This document shows, piece by piece, positions 1-6,980 of a stretch of DNA of 34,147 bases; position 1 is the first letter of the stretch, and each line of letters starts with the position of its first letter. The notes under the pieces were generated by a model that saw nothing but the letters and a program-made list of their open reading frames with translations, was not told the DNA's origin and ran no database searches. This DNA comes from Deltaproteobacteria bacterium (GTDB lineage Bacteria > Desulfobacterota > Desulfovibrionia > Desulfovibrionales > Desulfovibrionaceae). The stretch is taken from contig JAISDX010000157.1 in the NCBI GenBank assembly GCA_031264465.1, positions 1-34,147 of the forward strand, read 5' to 3'. The position numbers and the translations under genes are program-made.

Positions 1-284
1 CATACCACACCTTTCCCTACGGAGTTTCCCTGTTCGTGGAGGGCAGCCTGATGCGGACAAACTATCAGGCCCCGCAATGGCACGTCACCCGCGACAACCG
101 CATTGACGAGACGACCCGCCAGGATCAGACTTGGCGCTTCCTGGCTTCTCTTTCCAGCACCGTTTTGGAGGAGTACGGCCTGACGCCTGTTCTTCAATAT
201 AGCTACACCAAGCGCGAGTCCAATATCTGGACCAGGGAATACGACCGCCACCGCCTGAATCTGCTGTTTAACTACAGGTTTTAG
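1..284 (+). CDS. C-terminal end of an outer-membrane beta-barrel protein (Slam/DUF560-like), partial
   Basis: The reading frame is open from the left edge (frame starting at base 3) to a TAG at 282-284, so only the last ~93 residues are present. The pattern of alternating polar and hydrophobic residues, many aromatics and a final ...NLLFNYRF ending in Phe is typical of the last strands of an outer-membrane barrel. The strand 'YGLTPVLQYSYTKRES' followed by 'YDRHRLNLLFNYRF' resembles the C-terminus of surface lipoprotein assembly modifier (Slam, DUF560) proteins, which export surface lipoproteins. That family call is inference from a short fragment; another barrel family is possible. The next gene is convergent, 23 bases away. 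Confidence 0.6.
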   Translation, partial: YHTFPYGVSLFVEGSLMRTNYQAPQWHVTRDNRIDETTRQDQTWRFLASLSSTVLEEYGLTPVLQYSYTKRESNIWTREYDRHRLNLLFNYRF

Positions 285-307
285 CGGAGCGCCCCCCTTG
301 CCTGCCT

Positions 308-1039
308 TTACATGGTAATAGAAGTAATCTGCCCATCCGGCGCAATAATCGCCGCCCGGAGCGGCACGGCCTTGCCGCTCTTCTCAATGGCCTGTTCCAC
401 CGCGCGGGCCAAACCGGCGCAGCAAGGCACGCTCATGCGCGCCAGGGTGAGGCTCCGGATGTCGTTCAACTGCAAAATTTCCGCCAGTTTTTCACTGTAA
501 TCCACCCCGTCCAGCTTGGGGCAGCCAATCAGGGTGATCTTGTTCTTCATGAAAGCGGCGTGGAAATTGCCGTGGGCGTAAGCGGCGCAATCAGCCGCCA
601 GCAACAGGTCGGCCCCGTTGAAATACGGCGCTTGCAGCGGGACCAGCCGGATCTGCACAGGCCACTGCCGGAGAGCGCTTCCTACCGCGGGCGCCAGCGG
701 GCCGGGGCCGAAAGCGGGGGCGCGCCCGGGTTTGAGCTCAGCGGCCTGGGAGCCGAGGGAACCGGGGCAGATGGGGGAGCCGGGGCCCGGCTTGGCTTTG
801 GCGGCCTGGGCCGCCTTGACGGCGGCAGCGTCATAGGCCGGCGCCTCGCGCTCCGCAAAAGTCAGCGCCCCGGCGGGGCAGGCGGGCAGGCAGTCGCCCA
901 GCCCATCGCAGTAGTCGTCACGCAGCAATACGGCTTTGCCGTCCTTGAGCCCGATGGCGCCCTCGTGGCAGGCGTTCAGGCAAAGGCCGCAGCCGTTGCA
1001 TTTTTCCGGGTCAATGCTGATTATTCGCCTCTTGATCAT
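308..1039 (-). CDS. 4Fe-4S dicluster ferredoxin-domain protein
   Basis: A 243-residue protein with an N-terminal bacterial ferredoxin domain. Cluster I has the full C-x2-C-x2-C-x3-C spacing (Cys14, 17, 20, 24). The second half reads C44-x5-C50-x3-CP54, so the usual middle Cys is a Leu (47). A long low-complexity Ala/Pro/Gly linker (about 70-125) leads to a C-terminal domain with 'LAADCAAYAHGNFH', 'LIGCPKLD' and 'PCCAGLA' motifs, seen in ferredoxin-like proteins of strict anaerobes; those Cys could hold another metal site. Probably cytoplasmic electron transfer; the partner is unknown. The start chosen is the ATG at 1039, five bases after a GGAGGG ribosome-binding site; an in-frame start at 1057 has no such site. 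It overlaps the end of the upstream GT61 gene by 29 bases, so the two are likely co-translated. Confidence 0.8.
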   Translation of the reverse strand: MIKRRIISIDPEKCNGCGLCLNACHEGAIGLKDGKAVLLRDDYCDGLGDCLPACPAGALTFAEREAPAYDAAAVKAAQAAKAKPGPGSPICPGSLGSQAAELKPGRAPAFGPGPLAPAVGSALRQWPVQIRLVPLQAPYFNGADLLLAADCAAYAHGNFHAAFMKNKITLIGCPKLDGVDYSEKLAEILQLNDIRSLTLARMSVPCCAGLARAVEQAIEKSGKAVPLRAAIIAPDGQITSITM

Positions 1040-2129
1040 ACATGCCCTCCAGAGCAATACGCAAATGCACGGGATCTACCGTAATGTCGGCCGGGATTCC
1101 GTCAAGCAGATATTGAAAAATATCGCACTGCCGGCCCGGCCCGCAGGGCGAGGCGGTAACGTCCAGATCCTGCACCAGCGGGTAGTAGCGCAAGCGCAAC
1201 AGCCGCACCGCGTGCAGGTTATTGTAGCTGACGTAGCGGTTGCTGAACAATTCCAGGAAAGGCGCGCCGGGCGCGAGCAGGAGGCTGTGCGCCGAGCCGG
1301 CGCCGTGCGCGGCCAGAAACCCGCCGGCGCCCGCAAAAGAGCGCCATTGCTCGGCCAGGCTGAGTTCTTCCGGCACCAGCACCGTAAAACCGAAATCGCG
1401 GATCACTTCCAGGAGTTCGTCTTCGTTCAGCACTCGCCGGTTGCCGATGCGGCGCAGGTAAATGCGTCTTTGGCCTGGTTCCCGGGCCGGCGTTGCGCCG
1501 GCCGCCGCCAGAATTTTCTCGCGCAGCAGGCTGGCCAGCGGCATGTTGCCGGCCAAGTGGAAACCGGCCAGGCGGGGCGGCAGGATCAGATTTTTTACCA
1601 GGCAGGAGGCGCTGCCGAACAGGAGGCGCTCCGGCGCGATGCCCAAAAATTCCAGACTCTGGGCCGGCACGCCGGCGGGGTCGGCCGGGATGATATAGCG
1701 CCCCTGATAGCCGATGGATTCCAGAGCCAGAAGCTTGGGCAGGCTTTCCGTCATCCAGTGCCAGAGGTTGGGCGCGCCGGGCGGGTTGAGCGGCACGGCT
1801 TCCTCCACCTCCGGCAAATCCCGGCCGGCAGCCGGCTCCGCCAGAGCCCGGGCCGCCAGGCCGGTCAAATACTGCTCGTTGGAGGAATAGGGGCAGGATT
1901 CGAGAAATAGGTAAGGCAGATGCGGAGCTCCGGCCTGCGCGGGCGGCGCGGCCAGGGGCAGCACGGTTTGCGAACTGCCGCCCAGAACAAGGCAGTCACG
2001 GATGCCGTAAAACTCCAAGCTCAGATGCCTGAGTTGGAAAGCGCGCCCGCGCCGAGGGTTGGCGCGCAGGAAGTCGGCGGCCCGGACCAGCCGGCAATCG
2101 GCCGGGGAATAGGAAAATTTTTTGTTCAT
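1011..2129 (-). CDS. GT61 (DUF563) family glycosyltransferase
   Basis: A 372-residue protein. The middle contains 'NLWHWMTESLPKLLALE', the substrate-side motif of the DUF563/GT61 family, and near residue 275 'AAHGAGSAHSLLLAPGAPFLELF', the family's conserved HGA..N/H loop followed by the L.LF strand. GT61 enzymes transfer sugars in capsule, O-antigen or other cell-surface glycans in bacteria; the acceptor here cannot be told. The N-terminus has no signal peptide or membrane segment, fitting a cytoplasmic enzyme. ATG at 2129 follows a short GAGG site. The 3' end overlaps the ferredoxin-like gene. The neighbouring divergent ugd makes UDP-glucuronate, a common precursor for such glycans, so a shared role in surface polysaccharide is plausible but inferred. 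Confidence 0.8.
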   Translation of the reverse strand: MNKKFSYSPADCRLVRAADFLRANPRRGRAFQLRHLSLEFYGIRDCLVLGGSSQTVLPLAAPPAQAGAPHLPYLFLESCPYSSNEQYLTGLAARALAEPAAGRDLPEVEEAVPLNPPGAPNLWHWMTESLPKLLALESIGYQGRYIIPADPAGVPAQSLEFLGIAPERLLFGSASCLVKNLILPPRLAGFHLAGNMPLASLLREKILAAAGATPAREPGQRRIYLRRIGNRRVLNEDELLEVIRDFGFTVLVPEELSLAEQWRSFAGAGGFLAAHGAGSAHSLLLAPGAPFLELFSNRYVSYNNLHAVRLLRLRYYPLVQDLDVTASPCGPGRQCDIFQYLLDGIPADITVDPVHLRIALEGMYDQEANNQH

Positions 2130-2206
2130 GGCCTCACAACGGAACGCGCCCGCCGGCGCGTCGCGAACGAATTCGGGCGGGGCGGGTTCGGCCAGGTCCG
2201 CGTTGC

Positions 2207-2437
2207 TTACTGGCGTACTTCCTTGATGTATTTCAACTCGGAACGCGGCACGTAAACCATGCGCCCGCTGTCGTCCCGAAAGCTGAACTGGTCCGTGGCC
2301 GGGTCAATTTCGGGCTTTTCCACGGCAATATGCGCCGCGTAGTCACTGGTCACTACCACGTAGCGCGAAGAGGAGCAGCCGGCGAGTGAAAACGCGCCCA
2401 ATACCAGCAGCGCGCAGAGCAAAACATTTTTTTTCAT
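2207..2437 (-). CDS. YgdI/YgdR-type (DUF903) small lipoprotein
   Basis: A 76-residue protein with a lipoprotein signal: two Lys after Met, a hydrophobic stretch and the lipobox 'LAGC' placing the lipidated Cys near residue 21. The mature part is a ~50-residue SH3-like fold typical of YgdI/YgdR proteins: 'YVVVTSDYAAHIAVEKPEID...FSFRDDSGRMVYVPRSELKYIKE'. These are envelope lipoproteins of unknown function. It is followed after 77 bases by the GT61 gene on the same strand, and is divergent from ugd. A TTGACC box lies upstream on the minus strand at 2547-2552 but no convincing -10 follows it. The ribosome-binding site is weak. Confidence 0.85.
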   Translation of the reverse strand: MKKNVLLCALLVLGAFSLAGCSSSRYVVVTSDYAAHIAVEKPEIDPATDQFSFRDDSGRMVYVPRSELKYIKEVRQ

Positions 2438-2604
2438 GCTAAATCTCGGTTACGAGTGGCGGTTACAGCATTGCGGACCGCCGGCGCCGCCAGGGCGCGG
2501 TTTCAGCGGCTTATTCATCTTTTTAACTATGCCCTAACCACGCCCAGGTCAACCCGGAATTGAAGCCCGGCGCGCTTTTTAGCGGTAAAATCGCCGCCGC
2601 CAGG

Positions 2605-2633
2605 TAGACAAGGCCAGGTATTGCGCTTATTAA
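2605..2633 (+). promoter_or_regulatory. Candidate sigma70 promoter for ugd
   Basis: TAGACA at 2605-2610 and TATTAA at 2628-2633 are separated by exactly 17 bases, about 70 bases upstream of the ugd start. Five of six and four of six consensus bases match. Found by eye only. Confidence 0.4.
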
Positions 2634-2703
2634 TTGCCGGTAACATGCGACCGTTCCGCAGGGAACGCGCGCTCCAAACAAATTGATAACCTCGGGCGGC
2701 AAC

Positions 2704-4032
2704 ATGAAAATATGCATGGTGGGAACAGGGTACGTGGGTCTGGTAAGCTCGGCCTGCTTTGCCGAAATGGGCAACGACGTTTACTGCATCGACAATAACC
2801 GTGAACTGGTGGAACGCCTGCGCGCGGGCCATATTCATATCTTCGAGCCCGGGCTGGAGCCGCTGGTGCGGCGCAACCACGCCGAAGGCCGGCTGAATTT
2901 CAGCACCGAACTGGCCGAGGGGCTTGACGGGGTCAAGGCCGTATTCATTTGCGTGGGCACGCCTTCCAGGGACGACGGTTCCTGCGACCTCGGCTACGTG
3001 CGGGCCGTGGCCCGGGAAATCGGGCAAAAAATGACCGCTCCGCTGGTGCTGGTGGATAAATCCACCGTACCGGTGGGCACGGCCGACCTGGTGCGTTCGC
3101 TGGTGGCGGAAGAACTGGCCGCGCGCGGCCTGGATCTGGAATTCCACGTGGTCTCCAACCCGGAATTCCTTAAGGAAGGCGACGCCGTAAACGACTTCAT
3201 GAAGCCGGATCGCGTGATTATCGGCTCGGATTCGGAAGCGGCCGTCGAACTCATGCGTGACCTCTACCAGCCTTTTGCCCGCAGCCGCGACAAGTTCATC
3301 CCCATGCGGGTGCGCAGCGCCGAAATGACCAAATACGCGGCCAACTGCATGCTGGCCACCAAGATATCCTTCATTAACGAAATCGCCGGCATCTGCGAGC
3401 AGGTGGGGGCGGACGTGCGCGACGTGCGCACCGGCATCGGCTCCGACCACCGCATCGGCTACCACTTCATCTACCCCGGCATGGGTTATGGCGGTTCCTG
3501 CTTCCCCAAGGACGTGAAAGCGCTGATCAACACGGCCCGCGAATACAGCTTCGCCCCGCAACTCCTGCAAGCGGTGGATGCGGTGAACGACCGCCAAAAG
3601 CTGGTCATGGCCCGGCGCATTGCCGACTATTTCGAGCCGCAGGGCGGAGTGCGGGGCAAAACCCTGGCCCTGTGGGGCCTGGCTTTCAAGGCCAATACCG
3701 ACGACCTGCGCGAATCTTCGCCCGTGGCGGCGGTGCGCTGGCTGACGGCCCGAGGCATGAAGGCGCGCATTTTTGACCCGGTGGCCGGCCCCAACGGCGA
3801 ACGCCTGTTTGCGGACGAGCCCTTGGTGCGGGTTGTGCATAAGCAGTACGCGGCCCTGGAAGGAGCCGACGCCCTGCTGGTGGCCACGGAATGGAACCAG
3901 TTCCGCACGCCGGATTTCGACCGGATCAAGCGGACGCTGAGCGCCCCCCTGATTTTTGACGGGCGCAACCTCTACCAGCCGGCCGCTCTGGCCCGGCAGG
4001 GTTTTGCCTATTTCTGCATCGGGCGCAAATAA
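2704..4032 (+). CDS. ugd: UDP-glucose 6-dehydrogenase
   Basis: A 442-residue enzyme that oxidises UDP-glucose twice with NAD+ to UDP-glucuronate, the precursor of acidic surface polysaccharides and of sugars used on LPS. The N-terminal Rossmann fold has GTGYVG (residues 7-12). Catalytic residues are in place: Lys210 and Asn214 in 'EMTKYAAN', and the nucleophilic Cys266 with Asp270 in 'GMGYGGSCFPKD'. The C-terminal UDP-binding domain begins with 'LAFKANTDDLRESSP'. The length is normal. I chose the ATG at 2704 because the protein family starts with MKI-x-V/M-x-G; a TTG seven codons upstream is in frame but unneeded. It stands alone, divergent from the lipoprotein gene, with its own terminator at 4057-4093. 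Confidence 0.96.
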   Translation: MKICMVGTGYVGLVSSACFAEMGNDVYCIDNNRELVERLRAGHIHIFEPGLEPLVRRNHAEGRLNFSTELAEGLDGVKAVFICVGTPSRDDGSCDLGYVRAVAREIGQKMTAPLVLVDKSTVPVGTADLVRSLVAEELAARGLDLEFHVVSNPEFLKEGDAVNDFMKPDRVIIGSDSEAAVELMRDLYQPFARSRDKFIPMRVRSAEMTKYAANCMLATKISFINEIAGICEQVGADVRDVRTGIGSDHRIGYHFIYPGMGYGGSCFPKDVKALINTAREYSFAPQLLQAVDAVNDRQKLVMARRIADYFEPQGGVRGKTLALWGLAFKANTDDLRESSPVAAVRWLTARGMKARIFDPVAGPNGERLFADEPLVRVVHKQYAALEGADALLVATEWNQFRTPDFDRIKRTLSAPLIFDGRNLYQPAALARQGFAYFCIGRK

Positions 4033-4056
4033 CTCAACTCAACCTAACTGGTGCCG

Positions 4057-4093
4057 AAAAGAGGGACGCTCCCACAAGGGGCGTCCCTCTTTT
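4057..4093 (+). terminator. Rho-independent terminator of ugd
   Basis: A perfect 13-bp stem (4057-4069 with 4081-4093) with an 11-base loop; the arm starts with AAAA and ends with TTTT, so it can stop transcription from ugd and, from the other side, reinforce the minus-strand terminator beside it. Confidence 0.9.
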
Positions 4094-4114
4094 CCGGGGC
4101 ATCCGTGCCCCGTT

Positions 4115-4138
4115 AAAAACCCAAAATCCGTCTTTGGG
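4115..4138 (-). terminator. Rho-independent terminator for the minus-strand genes ending at 4165
   Basis: Read on the minus strand, CCCAAA (4138-4133) pairs with TTTGGG (4125-4120) over a 7-base loop and is followed directly by a run of five T. It lies 27 bases downstream of the stop at 4165. Short stem, but the position and T-run fit. Confidence 0.65.
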
Positions 4139-4164
4139 GTTGAAGTCGCGCGGACTTTTACACT

Positions 4165-4512
4165 CTAGGAATTCCTGGTCACCACCTGGGCGAACATGCT
4201 TCTCTTGCCCCTGGCGCCGTAGCCCTGGATGGCCCGGCTGGCCTGCTGGCGTTTTTTCAGGAGATCGCCGGTTGCCGCGTGCAGGCGGACGGCCTTTTCA
4301 TCCAGCCGGCGCTGCAGGTCACGCAAGCGCAGGAGCCGTTGACTGAACGCGCCGGCATCGCACCCGCCCTTGCCGGCCCAGGCTTCGTTGATCAGGCGCA
4401 GCCGTTCGTCGGCGCTTTCGCCAAGCCCGGCCATATCGTCCAGGTCGAGCAGGCCGATTTCCCGCCGGGCCAGTTCGGCGGCCTTGTCCAGACATTCCAG
4501 GCTGGGGTGCAC
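4165..4512 (-). CDS. Small helical protein, possibly FlgN/FliT-type flagellar chaperone
   Basis: A 115-residue, charged, almost wholly helical protein without signal peptide or membrane segment. The heptad-like stretch 'FSQRLLRLRDLQRRLDEKAVRLHAATGDLL' (about 55-85) followed by 'KKRQQASRAIQGYGARG' resembles the C-terminal helix and 'RQ...GYG' end of small flagellar secretion chaperones (FlgN/FliT type). This is a weak resemblance, not a recognised match; hypothetical protein is the safe label. GTG start at 4512, one base after the stop of the upstream gene at 4514 and with an AAGGCGG site overlapping that gene's end, so the two genes are translationally linked. A terminator follows at 4115-4138. 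Confidence 0.6.
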   Translation of the reverse strand: MHPSLECLDKAAELARREIGLLDLDDMAGLGESADERLRLINEAWAGKGGCDAGAFSQRLLRLRDLQRRLDEKAVRLHAATGDLLKKRQQASRAIQGYGARGKRSMFAQVVTRNS

Positions 4513-4513
4513 G

Positions 4514-5119
4514 CTAGGCCGCCTTGTAGTGCGCGATGTCCTCGGCCAGATGGCTGACCACGCTCTGCCAGCTTTCGCAGGCCGGCAGGAATTCGTACTC
4601 GGCCAGGTCCGCCAGCAGCATCCAGTCTTCCTGCTCGATCACGTCGGACATTTCGTCGATGAGCCCGCCCAGTTTTTCGGTCAGGGGGAGCAGTTCGTTG
4701 TCGCGGTTAATGGAAAATTCCTGACGCAGCAGGGCCACGGTGGCCAGAAAATTGCGGGTTACGTCAATCACGTCGAACAGCACTTCCAAAGCGTTGCCCA
4801 CTTCGGCCTGGCGCATTTCCGAGGCCACGCGGCGGGCGCCCACGGTCATCAGGGTGATGACCTTGTACAGTTCTTCGGTAACGTCGGCGGCCATATTGGC
4901 CACGGAAACGCTGCGGATTTCCACCTGATCGATTTCGGAAGCGTCAATATCTTCCGCCTGATGGGGGTAAAGCTCGGAAAACGCTTCGCCGTTCACCAGA
5001 ACGTCGGTGACGATGCGGTTGTCCATGCACTCTTCTTCCATCATCTTGACCAGGATTTCCTCAAGGTTGACAAAATTGCCGACCTTCATCTCAGTATTGC
5101 GTCCGTCAATAATTATCAT
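4514..5119 (-). CDS. Conserved-looking acidic protein of unknown function
   Basis: A 201-residue protein, strongly acidic and rich in Leu, Val and Met, that I do not recognise. The first ~70 residues alternate short strand-like and helical pieces ('MIIIDGRNTEMKVGNFVNLEEILVKM', 'DRIVTDVLVNGEAFSELYP'-type segments); the rest (about 75-201) looks like a bundle of long helices, ending in 'LADLAEYEFLPACESW'. No signal peptide or membrane segment. ATG at 5119 follows AGGAG at six bases. It precedes the small helical protein with a single-base gap and follows the GT9 gene by 78 bases. If the downstream gene is a flagellar chaperone, this one may belong to flagellum assembly or flagellin modification, but that is inference from position. 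Confidence 0.75.
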   Translation of the reverse strand: MIIIDGRNTEMKVGNFVNLEEILVKMMEEECMDNRIVTDVLVNGEAFSELYPHQAEDIDASEIDQVEIRSVSVANMAADVTEELYKVITLMTVGARRVASEMRQAEVGNALEVLFDVIDVTRNFLATVALLRQEFSINRDNELLPLTEKLGGLIDEMSDVIEQEDWMLLADLAEYEFLPACESWQSVVSHLAEDIAHYKAA

Positions 5120-5197
5120 GACAGTCTCCTTTTCCTCCCCAAGAGGTTTTTTTGGTTTTCTGCCACGATATATGCAAGTTGCGGGCCAACTATCCAG

Positions 5198-6889
5198 TCA
5201 GACCGGCTCAACTCCCGCAAAGCGCCGCCGCAAGCCGTTTATCAGGCTGCTGTACTGCCCGGCGCAGCGCAGGGCGGTGGCCAAATCGCTCCCCTGTTCC
5301 TGCATTTCCGTGCGCCACAGGAACCCCAGAGCCGGAAAAAATGTACTGCTTTCAAAATCCCGGGCCAGGCGGCATACGCTCTCAAGAAAGCCCTCCCGGA
5401 ACTGGGGGAGCGGGCGCATGCTTAAAACCTTGCCCCGCGCCAGCAGCAAGTCGAGTTGGGAAGCCAGGTTTGCCAGTTCGGCCAAAAGCCGGGTCCGCTG
5501 CTCTGGCGCAAAGCCGGCCACGGCCTCTTGCCCGCCTTCGGCCGGACGCAACTGGAAATCCGCCCCCGGGTTCCGGTCAAGAAATTGACTCAAAAAGTGA
5601 CGCTGCTCCATCATCCAGAGGCTGCGCGGCTGCGCGCCGTGGCCGGAAAGTGAACGCAGCGCAAGCAGGCCCGCCGCGTCCCTGGCGGTGAGCCAGGCCC
5701 GGGCCGTATGTCCGGCGGCCCCGGAGTCTGTTGTTGCCGCGCCCCAGGAACCGGTATTCAGGAATTCGGCGGAACGCCGCAAAACTTCCTCCGGGCTGAC
5801 GGCCCGACGGCAGCGCAGCCCGTGCGGGCACTCCCGCCCGAAAACGCAGGGGTGGCACTCCAGATCAGGTTCCAGACTGAGGCTCCCCTCCAGGCCCGGA
5901 CCGGTATCCCAGGGCTGGGCCGTGGCCAGAAAAATGCCCAGCACCGGGCGCCCCAAGCCGGCGGCCAGGTGCAGGGTGCCGGTGTCGTTGCTCACCACCA
6001 GGGAGCAGCACTCCAGCACGCCGGCCAATTCTTCCAGGCTGGTGGCGCCAATCAAAGATACCTGGGGGCAGTCGCCGCCCTGGGCGTTAAGGGCGGCATA
6101 GCGCCCGGCCAGTTCGCGCTCGCCGCCGCTGCCCAGCAGCACCGGCAGCCGGCGGCTTTCCCGCCATAGGCCCTGGCCCAGGCGGACAAAATACTCCAGC
6201 GGCCAGCGCCGCCGCTCCTCGCTGGCCCCGAGTTGCAGCCCCACAAAACCGCGCGCCGCGCCGGCGGCGGGGTATTGCTCGGCCATCAGGCTCTCCAGCC
6301 GCCGGCGCGCCGCCGCCCGGTCCGCTTCCGGGCGCGGGCGGAGGACGCTGTCTCCGGTCCGGCCGCGCCGGCTTCCGGCCACGGCCCGGAACAGATCGAT
6401 GACGTTGAACGGACTGGCGAAGCGGGAACGGGTGGAACCGCGCAAAAACGCCGCCCAGGCCCCTTCTTGGGAAAATCCGGCTTCATCCAGGCCGAAGCCG
6501 CCAAGCGGGGCCGCTCCCGCCAGGTAGCGGGACAGGAGGCGGGCCGGGACCGTGGGCGTGAGGTTGCACACCAGGTCCGGCTTGAAAACGCGCCAGGTTT
6601 CCTCACGCCAGCGCCAAAGAGCGGACAATGACTCCAGCCAGGCTTCCGGCCTGGCGCCGGATTGGCCGGGTTGCTCATTCCAGCCGCTGAGAAAGGCGTC
6701 TTTGGGCAGGGGGAAGGTGTGCGCCAGACCGCGCAAAAAGCCGGCCGCAAACGCGAAATTGGCCAGGCAGACCAGCCCGACGCGGCTCTCCCCCGCGGCC
6801 GGATCCGGCATGGCGTTCAGGGCCGTAATCGCGGCCTGGCTTTGCAGCAAGTCGCCGAAGCGGGTGAGGTTGACCAGCAGGATGTTCAT
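5198..6889 (-). CDS. GT9-family (heptosyltransferase-like) glycosyltransferase with C-terminal extension
   Basis: A 563-residue protein. Residues 1-375 form a GT9 enzyme (the family of the LPS heptosyltransferases WaaC/WaaF/WaaQ): N-terminal 'ILLVNLTRFGDLLQSQ', the nucleotide-sugar domain start 'GLQLGASEERRRWP' (217-230) and the hallmark 'SNDTGTLHLAAGLGRPVLGIF' (300-320). A Cys cluster C345, C348, C354, C360 follows, as is common in this family. Residues ~381-563 are an extra ~180-residue, mostly helical region I cannot assign. GT9 enzymes transfer ADP-heptose to LPS core or, in some bacteria, to proteins such as autotransporters or flagellins. The start at 6889 has only a weak ribosome-binding site. 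It is separated from mltD by a terminator and followed by two small genes on the same strand. Confidence 0.85.
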   Translation of the reverse strand: MNILLVNLTRFGDLLQSQAAITALNAMPDPAAGESRVGLVCLANFAFAAGFLRGLAHTFPLPKDAFLSGWNEQPGQSGARPEAWLESLSALWRWREETWRVFKPDLVCNLTPTVPARLLSRYLAGAAPLGGFGLDEAGFSQEGAWAAFLRGSTRSRFASPFNVIDLFRAVAGSRRGRTGDSVLRPRPEADRAAARRRLESLMAEQYPAAGAARGFVGLQLGASEERRRWPLEYFVRLGQGLWRESRRLPVLLGSGGERELAGRYAALNAQGGDCPQVSLIGATSLEELAGVLECCSLVVSNDTGTLHLAAGLGRPVLGIFLATAQPWDTGPGLEGSLSLEPDLECHPCVFGRECPHGLRCRRAVSPEEVLRRSAEFLNTGSWGAATTDSGAAGHTARAWLTARDAAGLLALRSLSGHGAQPRSLWMMEQRHFLSQFLDRNPGADFQLRPAEGGQEAVAGFAPEQRTRLLAELANLASQLDLLLARGKVLSMRPLPQFREGFLESVCRLARDFESSTFFPALGFLWRTEMQEQGSDLATALRCAGQYSSLINGLRRRFAGVEPV

Positions 6890-6924
6890 TTGTGAAATAC
6901 TCTATCATCAGCGGGAACAAAACA

Positions 6925-6959
6925 AAAGCCGGGGAGCCGATACGGCGGGCCCCGGCTTT
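6925..6959 (-). terminator. Rho-independent terminator of the lytic transglycosylase gene
   Basis: Read on the minus strand, a 10-bp stem (6959-6950 with 6934-6925) ends in TTT and is followed by further T-rich sequence. It lies 22 bases after the mltD stop and just before the GT9 start, so the two genes are separate transcription units. Confidence 0.85.
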
Positions 6960-6980
6960 CGCTCAGCTCGTTTGTTCGTT

